Assembly (NCBI GenBank): GCA_027604005.1
Contig: JADGJT010000549.1
Coordinates: forward strand, 1 to 10,804
Length of the DNA: 10,804 bases
Direction: 5' to 3'
DNA from: Dinochytrium kinnereticum
Taxonomy: Eukaryota; Chytridiomycota; Chytridiomycetes; Chytridiales; Chytridiaceae
Of the stretch, positions 1 to 7,723 are shown piece after piece (position 1 is the first letter of the stretch; each line of letters opens with the position of its first letter). Position numbers and translations under genes: made by a program. The notes below the pieces were generated by a model that saw only the letters and a list, made by a program, of their open reading frames with translations, was not told where the DNA came from and did no database searches.

Positions 1-20
1 AAAAAAAAAAAAAAAAAAAA
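1..20. repeat. Poly(A) run at contig start
   Basis: Twenty consecutive A residues open the window directly before the HOP2 reading frame. They could be a lysine run in frame with the following exon, the A-rich end of an intron (other acceptors in this window also follow A runs), or an assembly end stuck on a homopolymer. The sequence cannot separate these. The HOP2 exon is therefore taken only from base 21. Confidence 0.9.
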
Positions 21-651
21 GAGCTTGACGCCCTTAAATCAACCCTAACTGACGAAGAACTATCTACCCGCATCGCCTTCCTCACCCAAGAGGTAAAAAG
101 ATCTGTCTCGGCCTCTAAACGCTATGCTCTTTCTAATGTTTTCCCCTGTAGAACGCCGATATGCAAACTCGCCTTACACAACTCCGGGAGGGTCAACAAC
201 TCGTAACGGAGGAAGAAAAGCAAAGGATCCATAGTAGTTTTGATATGTACAGAGGACTGTGGAGACAGAGACGGCGGATGTTTATGGAGGCTTGGAATTT
301 GATTACGGAGAATCTGGAGGGAAAGCCAGCAGAGTTAATGGTTTGTTTAATTTTATTTAGGGGAGAAAGTTTTGTGAACTGTGCGGGATAAAGATTTTTG
401 TTTTATTTTTTTGTGATTCTGTCCACTTTTTTGTTTTGAGCGTGATATGGGTGACTCCCTGCTTTCTATTTTTACACCCGTCGCTTCTCCCTCGCCTTTT
501 CTACGTTCATCAACAAATTTTGATGCTGTCTTGTTCCCTACTCAATTTTCACCCCATAATTCATCATCCAACGTTGTAGGAAACAATTGGAATCGAAACG
601 GACGAGATGGTTGGCGTCGATTTCAATGCTGATCCGCTTCAAGCCTTGTGA
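21..651 (+). CDS. HOP2: HOP2/PSMC3IP homologous-pairing protein, 3' part only
   Basis: This is the C-terminal part of the meiotic factor that works with MND1 in the nucleus to stimulate DMC1/RAD51 strand exchange. Exons are 21-92, 152-340 and 580-651 (stop TGA 649-651). Introns are 93-151 (59 bp, GT..AG, branch-like CTAAT near 133) and 341-579 (239 bp, phase 0). About 110 residues are visible. The coiled-coil heptads start with ELDALKSTLTDEEL. They are followed by the family's basic W(R/K)xR(R/K)RM segment, seen as LWRQRRRMFMEAW, and the near-terminal motif IGIETDE, equivalent to the VGIETDE of animal PSMC3IP. The N-terminal winged-helix DNA-binding domain lies off the contig. Exons 2 and 3 join about three residues shorter than the animal protein at this point, so a tiny exon inside the long second intron is possible. 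The gene is convergent with the DGCR6-like gene. Identity comes from the motif alignment; exon borders are inferred. Confidence 0.86.
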
Positions 652-1022
652 TTAGGGCCTGCCAGAAAAATAATAATCGACCTTCCTTTCCGGGCATCAT
701 CACACTGCCTCCTTTCTTTTAAGCGGATTATTGTACAGTTTGATTTGCTTTGTTGATTTTTTCATTCTTCTATCCTGTTGATCGCTTCATGTTCTTCAAT
801 TCTCTGGCACATGTATCTTCTTTCGCTGATGATCTGTTTCTCTGTTTCGGTAAAGACGATGGACAAAGCTATTGAATATTAAACCAATTGCGAAAGAAAC
901 TTGAGGGTTTATCGTGACAACATAGACATAACGGGAAACTTCACCACGCGTATTGGCATTTGTTGATTCAACTTTCATGTATAATTATATCTTTCAAGAA
1001 GATAGAATACTTACATGTTGTA

Positions 1023-1028
1023 AATAAA
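1023..1028 (+). terminator. Possible AATAAA polyadenylation signal (+)
   Basis: An AATAAA hexamer lies about 370 bp after the HOP2 stop, which is rather far. An AATAAT variant closer to the stop (around 667-675) is an equally good candidate. The assignment is weak. Confidence 0.3.
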
Positions 1029-1069
1029 CAGTGGAGGGGATGAATATTTAGCCGTGCGGAGGACGTCTA

Positions 1070-1075
1070 TTTATT
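1070..1075 (-). terminator. Possible AATAAA polyadenylation signal (-)
   Basis: TTTATT on the plus strand reads AATAAA on the minus strand, about 190 bp beyond the stop of the DGCR6-like gene. The position and strand suit its 3' end formation, but the hexamer alone is weak evidence. Confidence 0.4.
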
Positions 1076-1264
1076 CATTCATTACATTCGGGATTATCGA
1101 TCTCAGGGTAAACTGAGTAAAGCAAGATAAGAAGATCTCAACTACACCACGATACGCGATCCTCCGTCAGCTAAACAAAACCCTCGGATAGGTGTTGCGG
1201 TTGTCTACGTTGTATCAAAAAGAAATCATGCTTGATAGCGCCTGCCAAACTGCCTCCATTTTTC

Positions 1265-3251
1265 TCAGGTTGAAGGAAGAAAACCAGCAGGCATCATGTC
1301 CACCAACATAGCCACAATCTTTCTCTGCATCTGCACTTCAGAAGGATTATCTGTGTCCCTGAACAATGGCACATTTGCCTGCGAAAAAAGGACGACGAGG
1401 ATTGGTCAATGAAAAACCCTCACCACTAGATATTCAAGAGCAGCACGGCCAAAAAAGACAATTGACAAACCAAACAACAAACAACCAACCATCTCCATCT
1501 CCCTCTGATGCCTCTTCCAAAGCCTCATCATCTCCTTATGCATAAACGCGTCAAACTTTTTAAGCTCCTCCACGAGGTTCTGCTCCAGTTGAGTCGATTT
1601 GGATTTAGGGATGCGAGAGTTGATGATTTCTCTTTTTTGTACAAAAAACATGAGCCAAGGGTGAAAGAAAAAGATATTTAAAGGAGGATCTTACGAGGAC
1701 TTACTCGGCCATAAGTTGGTCACGTCGCTTTTCGTGCTTAGAGAGAAGGATCTTTCTTTGGGAGAGGAGAAAATTTTCTTTTTCGGCCTGAGTGATGGGT
1801 GAATAGGTTAAAACCGAACAAAAGAAAATAAATAAATAAGAAAAAAAAGTAGGTAAAGAAAGGGTAAATCCTTATACAACGCCGAGTATTGTAAGAATCC
1901 AAAGAATAAGAAAAAGACAAATCACACCACTCTTAAACATTCAATGCAATGGTATGTATAAGAAAAACGAAAGGATAAAACATAACGCAGAAAGGGAACA
2001 GTTCAATAACACACCTGTTCAATATATAACCCCTTCACAACCTTAAACACATCCGTCTCCTCCGCCATCCTTGCCAGCTCAGCAATAACGGACGGCGTGA
2101 TTCTCATCGGCATTAGTACCCCACCCGCTGACCCAGTCAACGCCTTACCGGCACCATCACCCCCTCCCGTCCCCCAAACCCCTTCACTACTTCCACCCAC
2201 GTCACCCAACCCTTGCACCCCACCCCTTAACCCTTTCAACAACTCTGCAATAGTAGAACTTCCAAGCCCGGCCTCTGAGCTCGTATTCTGCAACTGGTAA
2301 GCGGCACGAACTTGTTCCACCAGACTCGAGGTGAGAGGCATAGATAGCGCTGATAAAAGTTCGGCATTGTTGGGTGGTGGTGTTATGAAAGAGGGTGGGG
2401 TGTATGGGTTTGTTTGAGGCGGGGGGGGGAAGAAGGATTGGGGTTGGGGGGTAGTAGTTGGGCTATTGTAAAGGTGGGTTGAGGCCAGGGGTGATTGTTG
2501 AGTGGGATTCTGATTTAGAAGAGAAGCAAGGTTGAGAGTGGCTGATGGTGACGATGACGAGGTGTTTTGAAGAAGGGAACTTAAATCAATATTTGACGAC
2601 GCTGGAGACGTACATTAGAGGAGGAAATTAAGGTTTAGTTAGGGCTGAGGACGAATCCGAAGGAAAAAGTGAATGTGTGTATTCATATGGATACCTGAAA
2701 ACGCCGTTGACGACGATGCAGGTTGGAGGAGTGCGTTAAAATTTAGACTTGGCGATGCTGAAGACGATGATTGGACAAAAGAACCCAAACTGAATCCTGA
2801 TGATGGAGGCTAAAACCCGACAGCCCACATAAGAGCATTGATCATTAATATTCCATACAATTTATATAAGTATCCTCAAGAACCCAAATACATACATCAT
2901 TCCTAGTCTCCTGAAGCGCAGCTATCAAACTCTGCATGCAACGAAAATACAACCATATTCATCCCCGACAAAGAAAAATAAAAACATGTTAGTTTCCATC
3001 GACGCAAAAGCAAAAATGCCGGTTTGGCCGATTTCAAAACCAACAGCCATTCCCTCCCAGTGCATCGAATTGAAGATTCCCAGCCAAGTGAATTAGGCGG
3101 GGAGCACTTACAGCAGCGGTTTCGGAAGCACTCTGAGGCTGCGACGGAGGAGACGGCTTGAGGGATGCGAGGAGGCGTTGAAAGTCATCGTTCTGGCAGC
3201 CGTGGTGGTCGTCGGTCAGTTTGATGGGGTTGAATGAAGGCTCCTCACCAT
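1265..3251 (-). CDS. DGCR6-family (gonadal/gdl-like) coiled-coil protein
   Basis: Eight exons, in transcript order: 3249-3251 (ATG only), 3112-3192, 2896-2931, 2695-2809, 2015-2601, 1705-1787, 1490-1631, 1265-1378. The phases join without a break into a predicted 386-residue protein. The C-terminal half (about 156-386) follows the DGCR6 family. It has LLSALS..LTSSLVEQVRAAY, then VFKVVKGLYIEQ, which aligns with animal VFEIVQGLLEIQ. The joined exons 5/6 (GLYIEQ-AEKENFLLSQRK) match the animal protein without a gap. The end reads ANVPLFRDTDNPSEVQMQ, equivalent to AGV.GF.VT.NP.E..LQ. Residues 1-155 are Ser/Pro/Gln/Asn-rich, likely disordered, with a polyproline run from a G9 tract near 2421-2429. 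This extension is much longer than in animal DGCR6 (about 220 residues). The molecular function of the family is poorly known. The start codon is the least certain part: the frame of exon 2 has no ATG before an upstream stop. Confidence 0.8.
3193..3248 (-). other. Intron directly after the start codon of the DGCR6-like gene
   Basis: This is a 56-bp intron with donor GTGAGG immediately after ATG (3249-3251), a CTGAC branch-like element, and acceptor CTGCCAG. It is phase 0 and joins to NDDFQRLLASL in exon 2. Its length matches neighbouring introns (56-59 bp). Without it, the exon-2 frame runs up to an in-frame stop with no ATG, and the other local ATG (frame MTFNASS) cannot be spliced in phase to exon 3 through the GTAAGT donor. 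Confidence 0.6.
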
Positions 3252-3290
3252 TATTTTCAATTCTTTGTCAAACACCGACAACTCCTTTCA
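3252..3290. promoter_or_regulatory. 39-bp gap between divergent start codons (DGCR6-like / BRK1)
   Basis: Only 39 bases separate the proposed ATG of the DGCR6-like gene (3249-3251, minus) from that of BRK1 (3291, plus). No TATA box or clear motif is visible. If both starts are right, the 5' UTRs must run into each other's transcription unit, so the core promoters overlap the opposing gene. Confidence 0.5.
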
Positions 3291-3677
3291 ATGACAACAA
3301 AACAAATCCACATCCTGAGCGAGGAATGGGACAATCGAGACCAGATCCAAGTCCTCAACCAGGCCTCGCAAGAGCTCGCTCGCTTCCTCTCAAACTTTGG
3401 TAAGCCTTCCGGCTGCTTTCCATGCGACGTGCATGGTCTGAACCATGAGTCCAACAGAGCATCACTCAATGATCACAATGGCGAAACTGGATGAGAACAT
3501 GACAAAAATGGAGAGAAGGCTCACAATGTTGGAGACAAAGGTTAAAGTTGCGGCGCTTTGTTTTCTCATTTCGGTAATTATTGCTCAAGTTAACTGGTTA
3601 TTGTCCTGTTTTGTTTTTAGGCGGTAAGCGTTATACCTGCGGTTGAGAGGCTAAAGGCAGGAACGGAGGCGAGATGA
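3291..3677 (+). CDS. BRK1: BRK1/HSPC300, SCAR/WAVE complex subunit
   Basis: BRK1 is the small coiled-coil subunit of the WAVE regulatory complex, which links Rac signalling to Arp2/3 actin nucleation. Exons are 3291-3399, 3458-3540 and 3621-3677 (stop TGA 3675-3677), giving 82 residues against about 75 in animals. The first exon reads IHILSEEWDNRDQIQVL and ARFLSNF, like animal IHQDWANREYIEVI and ADFLNSF. After the 58-bp intron (acceptor at 3457) the frame gives FEHHSMITMAKLDENMTKM and ERRLTMLETK, aligning without a gap to FDMSCRSRLATLNEKLTAL and ERRIEYIEAR. An in-frame ATG at 3234 would add 19 residues and overlap the opposing gene, so 3291 is preferred. The second intron is uncertain. A donor at 3541 (GTTAAA) gives the usual length; a better-looking donor at 3573 (GTAATT) would insert 11 hydrophobic residues. 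Both keep phase and use the acceptor at 3620. Confidence 0.88.
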
Positions 3678-3910
3678 AACATCAGCTTTGGTCGGCAGGA
3701 ACGCGCAAACCCGAAGTCTATTATCATCCCTTACCCCTATCGGTAAATACAAAAAAGCGAGCATGTACAATTCTGTAAAAAAGATAAAAGGAAAAAACAA
3801 AGAGAGAACAAAAAAGTGTCTCAGTCCGTTCCCTCCATTCTTCCTTCTTTTTTAAACCACTCCAACTTCCCAACCCAAACCCCCTACCACAGCAACAAGA
3901 GACAACACAT
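3678..3910. other. Intergenic region between convergent 3' ends (BRK1 / RPA43)
   Basis: These 233 bases hold the 3' ends of two converging genes. I see no AATAAA on either strand in this stretch and no supported coding region. Short A/T runs around 3750-3815 are the only visible feature. Confidence 0.7.
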
Positions 3911-5174
3911 CTACTTCCTCTTTTTCTTTTTAACGGCAGGACCATCCACTTCTTTCGTCTCCTCCTCCCCCTTTATCTCTTTCTTGATCCTCTTCGTAGG
4001 CTTCTCTTCCTTAACTTCTGTCTCAATATCTTCATCAAGCACCAGAGACTTCCGTTTCCCTTTGCTAGACTTCTTCTTCTCCTCAGGTTCCAAGACGATA
4101 TCGTCCAGATCGGCCTCTGCTTCTTCCTCCTCCTTTATAACTGGGACGACTTCCTCATCTATCTCCTCTTCAAGGGCTGTTTCTCCTTCTAGGATAGGGG
4201 CAGCCCATGATGTTGGGGGAGCAGGAAAAGAACCATCTTGGACGATGAATCCAGTTGTTGAGGGGTGTTTGAGAAGAGTGCCGGAGAGAGTGAGGATATC
4301 GTTGGCTTTTGTTAGCCTATAATAAGGTGTTAGAAATAGGGATACTATGAAAGCACAAGGCATTAGGGGACAGAACACAATTGTTTTAATTACCCTGTTA
4401 CGGTGAACCTGAGCATGGATCCAGGTTGAATGACGGCTTCTGGCCCGTCGGTACCTAAGCGTTTCCATCCGGAGAGCTTATCTCTCCACGCAAATTCATA
4501 CTTTCGGATTTGGTCTGCGGCAATGGATGCGTTGAACACGCCGTGCACAAGTAGACCAATGTGATCGGGGGAGACCTTATTTACGACGCCAACTGAAACA
4601 AATGCCGATGAGCCAGAATGAAAAGAAAACAAACCAAATTGCATGCTAGGCCAAAAAGAGGTTCAAGTCATGAAAGTGACGAAAGAGCCTTACCAACGAG
4701 TGAGTTGATTTTAGGGGAGAAGACGGTGAGCTCGGTAGAGATGGGAATATGGGCATACGGGCAATCGTACATGACTTTTGCGGAATTTTGGAGAAACTTG
4801 ACATTGTTGAAGGCAATAATAACACCTCCAACCTCCTGAACATATCTTTTTTTTCGGTTTGTGTAAGCAACATATGTGGGAGCCATCCTTGCAACTAAAT
4901 AAAAAACTGCAAGACATAGAAGAAAACCCAACCTCAAGAGAAATTTGGAAAGATACTCAAAAACGCCTTGCCCAGGATCATTTGCAAAGAACGGTGGCAA
5001 GTAAACCCTGAACTCTGCAACCACAGATCTAAACAAAAGCCCATGATCCGACGACTTGGACTTCTTCACAATGATCTCCTCCTCCCTTGGCTTCACAAGA
5101 CGGCTCTTTTCAACATTCTCCTTCTTGACCTTGACGTTTCCTCCGTCGTTCTTCTCCTTCTTTATCTTCTTCAT
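3911..5174 (-). CDS. RPA43: RNA polymerase I subunit RPA43 (POLR1F)
   Basis: With its partner (Rpa14 in yeast), this subunit forms the Pol I stalk in the nucleolus and contacts Rrn3 during rRNA initiation. Exons in transcript order: 4933-5174, 4694-4845, 4394-4592, 3911-4316 (stop TAG 3911-3913); 332 residues. Introns are 87, 101 and 77 bp with continuous phase. After a Lys-rich N-terminus, the tip domain gives LLRYVQEVGGVIIAFNNVKF (about 79-98), which aligns without a gap to animal LLRYSESLLGVPIAYDNIKV. The OB-fold signature is GVVNKVSPDHIGLLVHG then VFNASI (133-155), matching human GIVNKVSSSHIGCLVHG and yeast SHIGLLIHDAFNAS. Next come LRFTVTG and LSGTL, like yeast LRFTV..VDGTL. The C-terminus is a long Glu/Lys-rich tail ending KKKKRK, which would serve as a nuclear/nucleolar signal. 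It diverges from the TPR gene with 86 bp between start codons. Confidence 0.9.
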
Positions 5175-5260
5175 GGCCGCCTGCGTTGGTGGGTTGAAAC
5201 GGATGTCGAGCAGCGGGAAAAGAAACGAAAAAAAAAAGGAGGAAAAATCTTGACTTGGAA
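5175..5260. promoter_or_regulatory. Shared 5' region of RPA43 and the TPR gene
   Basis: These 86 bp between divergent ATGs probably contain or abut a bidirectional promoter. A 10-A run at 5228-5237 resembles the poly(dA:dT) tracts that keep fungal promoters nucleosome-free. No TATA box is visible. Confidence 0.5.
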
Positions 5261-7418
5261 ATGTCAGAAGAAATCCAGGCAACGCTGCTCAAGGCCCAGC
5301 AGGCCATCGCCAAACAAGACTACGATGCCGCCATCAACGCCTTCACAAAGCTCATTGACGGTGCAAAGCTGCCAAACCCAACCATTCCACTGCTCTCACG
5401 GTCAACGTGCTGTAAGTTTGCTTTATGCAAGTCGCGTCGAAAGCATTTGGCACAACGATGAGGCATTAACTGCTGCTCAGACATGCAGATGAAGAAATAC
5501 ACGGAGGCCATCAAAGATGCTGAGGCTGCTTTTCGGTTGGAGGATGTTCACACATCTGATGAATTGCTTCCTGGGTGTTATTCGTCAAGAACCGCGGCGG
5601 CGGCGAGGTTGGCCAGCGCCTATGGGCTCATGGGAGACAAGGCAAAGTCCGAAACCTACAAGAAGCTTACGACCGAGTTGATGAAGAAGGGAGCAAAGAA
5701 TATTGAAGAGGCTATAGCTTTGAAGGAGGAAGGAAATGAGCTCTTCAAGGTTTTGTTACATATTTTTCGTTGATTGGGGCTCATATGGAGGTAGGCTGGG
5801 AAAGTTGCCGAGGCCTTGAGTAAGTGGACCAAGGGGATTAAGCTTGATCCGACGAATACTGGTATTCTTTCCAATTCCGCGCTGGCTCTCACAAAAATGG
5901 GAAAGCTCGATGAGGCTATGCAGGTAACTCTATCCAAAATAAATAACTCGCCATCACTGAGTCTTTTTCTGCAAGATGGCAGATAGATGCATTGCAGCAA
6001 ATCCCTCATGGTCAAAGGGATGGTATCGAAAAGGTCCGGGCTAATCACTCTCCTTGGCTTTGTTCCTTAACTTTACGCAGGTGTTATCTTCATGCGATTG
6101 AATAGGTTCGCGGATGCAGTTGCAGCTTTTCAAGGTGGATTGGAGTGTAGCCCGGATGATGAAGATTTGAAGAGAAGTTATATGGAGGCTTCGAAAGCGG
6201 CGGAGAAATCTGGAGCAAGGAGACAGGAGACTGGATTTGACAAAAGGATGATTGGCATGATGATGGATTTAAGGCACAACGCTTTCGTAAGTTCAGATGA
6301 GGCGTCTCAAATTTGAAGACATTCTTGACGTTTATCTCTAACGTATTCATCGTCGATTTTCCCTTGGCGTTAGGACGTGAGAGCGTTCATGTCGAAATCA
6401 AAGATTAGGTCGCAGCTGGAGTACTGGGACCTCAAACTCGCTCCTTTACTTTCAACAGCCCCTATTCAAGAATTTTTTGAGCGCACCATGAGACTAATCT
6501 ACCCCAACTTCCGAAAAGGCATGCTCCCAGTCGGCGAGAACCCATTATTATCGGTAAGCTTAACCCCCGCCACAGAGTCATCCATCACTTACCTTTTCTC
6601 CTTAAAAAAAAAAATAGAAAAAATCTCCCACCTGGGCAAACTACATCTTACCCGACCACCCTCTCCTCACCTGCCTCCTCTTTCTCCGTCTTTTCAAAAC
6701 CTCCTTTGGCCTTAAATCAAACTGGCACGTAATCTGGTCCCACTCGATTCCTTCCAAACCTTTCCTCAAGTCTTCCCTATACCCCCACGTATCCACACAT
6801 GCGACCTACGCCGCTATAGTGTCGAAGACGACCGGTGAAGTTGTTGACATATTGTCATTATGGGCGAGAGAGGTTGGTGGGGATTCGACTGAAGATGGGA
6901 CGAGGTGGCTTGATCGGTTGACGGTTGACGTTGACGAGGATGCGGACGTTGCAGAGAAACTAAAGAGCTCTGTGTATTACACTTGTGATGATGAGGCAAA
7001 GGTTGGGGAGTACCTAGAGTACTATTACAAAAGCCTTGACGCCCGGGGAGGGTCAAGGCCATCTTCGTTTGGAAAAGCGAAACCCGCTAGGCCAACCCCG
7101 AGATCGACGCCTGGCGGTGTGAAGGGTCTCAAAGTTTCTGACCCGATTGAAATGGAAGAGGGTGATGAGCCGGTTGAGGAGCCTGGATTGGAGACGTCCG
7201 AGGCAGAAGATTTGAAGCCATCACCTGTTCAATCGCCGCAGAAAGCGCAGTCGATCGTGTGGCGATTTTTCCAGGAGGTTGGGGTTGGGTTGGCGGTTGT
7301 TGCTGCTCTTTTTGCTTACTTTTTTGCATCTGGGTTGGTGGAGGTAAAGGATGTTTTGAAGTTGCTTGAGTTGCCGTTCAAGGCTGATAAAAAGAACGGA
7401 TCGCATGGGGAGCTTTAA
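5261..7418 (+). CDS. TPR co-chaperone-like protein with C-terminal membrane anchor
   Basis: Seven exons: 5261-5411, 5481-5749, 5795-5923, 5976-6033, 6081-6286, 6374-6553, 6618-7418 (stop TAA 7416-7418). They give 597 residues; introns are 45-87 bp and all phases agree. Residues 4-110 carry TPR-like helices (KKYTEAIKDAEAAF). Residues 129-235 form a second TPR block with a complete carboxylate clamp: K132, N136, N167, K197, R201. The spacing 4-31-30-4 is identical to Hop TPR1 (K8, N12, N43, K73, R77), so binding of Hsp70/Hsp90 EEVD tails is a good inference. Residues 272-460 (with YWDLKLAPLL, RLIYPNFRKG, NYILPDHPLL) are not a domain I recognise. An acidic/Pro linker is followed by a hydrophobic segment at about 552-572 (GLAVVAALFAYFFASGLV) and a 25-residue tail ending HGEL. 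The architecture resembles plant OEP61/TPR7, a tail-anchored chaperone docking protein. Membrane identity cannot be told from the sequence. The start is the first ATG; an upstream in-frame TTG is ignored. Confidence 0.75.
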
Positions 7419-7480
7419 GGGTTCTTTTGATTGTTTTTATCGTGTTTTATATAGTCCTATTCTCTGCTGTGACAAAAAAA

Positions 7481-7486
7481 AATAAA
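7481..7486 (+). terminator. Likely AATAAA polyadenylation signal of the TPR gene
   Basis: An AATAAA hexamer lies 62 bases after the stop codon of the TPR gene, on the right strand and at a normal distance. Confidence 0.55.
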
Positions 7487-7534
7487 ATATAATCGCGTAC
7501 GTTGAACTATGTGTGAACTGCTACGATGGATTGA

Positions 7535-7540
7535 TTTATT
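7535..7540 (-). terminator. Possible AATAAA polyadenylation signal of the F-box gene
   Basis: TTTATT on the plus strand gives AATAAA on the minus strand, about 180 bp beyond the F-box gene stop. The position is plausible; evidence is the hexamer only. Confidence 0.4.
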
Positions 7541-7723
7541 ACTGCATGATGGTGAATTTGCGAGATAGAGACCACTTTAGAGATACAGGCTTTGGAAAGA
7601 AAAGACAGCAAAAATAGAAAGACGACAGCAACAACAATAAAGCCTAATTACAGATTCATAAAGATAAAGGTGCAAACTGCAGGGGAAAAAAAGCAAAAAA
7701 CCAAAAAACAAGAACCGCCAAAA

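Larger units (their letters stand above)
652..1264. other. Intergenic region between convergent 3' ends
   Basis: These 613 bases between the HOP2 stop and the DGCR6-like stop have no coding region I can support. Short open frames here have no family resemblance and no good splice continuation. The stretch is AT-rich and probably holds both 3' UTRs. It contains AATAAA hexamers on both strands. I looked for box C/D, tRNA-like and long hairpin structures and saw none that convinced me. Confidence 0.7.
7419..7723. other. Intergenic region between convergent 3' ends
   Basis: These 305 bp between the TPR gene and the F-box gene are AT-rich, with A-rich stretches near 7473-7490 and 7590-7715. I take them as 3' UTRs. 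A plus-strand open frame starting at 7592 is Lys/Pro-rich, antisense to the F-box 3' exon and without family resemblance. Confidence 0.7.

Noticed and set aside
820..850. TGATGA resembling a box C of a snoRNA
   Set aside because: The base before it is C, not a purine, and I found no paired D box or terminal stem.
796..978. Minus-strand 60-codon open frame in the HOP2/DGCR6-like intergenic region
   Set aside because: It has no family resemblance, no splice continuation, and sits between two convergent 3' ends.
1825..1850. AATAAA repeats on the plus strand
   Set aside because: They lie inside an intron of the minus-strand DGCR6-like gene and read as TTTATT there, forming part of a T-rich stretch upstream of the acceptor and not a polyadenylation signal for any plus-strand gene.
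2097..2300. Plus-strand Pro-rich open frame
   Set aside because: It is antisense to the Gly/Ser-rich part of exon 5 of the DGCR6-like gene, whose minus-strand frame aligns with a family on both sides.
3112..3186. Alternative start of the DGCR6-like gene in frame MTFNASSHPSS
   Set aside because: Spliced through the good GTAAGT donor, this frame hits a stop in the next exon; only the frame NDDFQRLL is compatible with the downstream exons.
3816..4322. Long plus-strand open frame (168 codons), very Ser-rich
   Set aside because: It is the antisense shadow of the Glu/Lys-rich tail of RPA43; antisense GAA/GAG codons read as Ser/Phe/Leu-rich sequence.
4968..5492. Plus-strand 174-codon open frame overlapping RPA43 exon 1 and the TPR start
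   Set aside because: It runs antisense through RPA43 exon 1 and out of frame through TPR exon 1; both of those have homology and consistent splicing.
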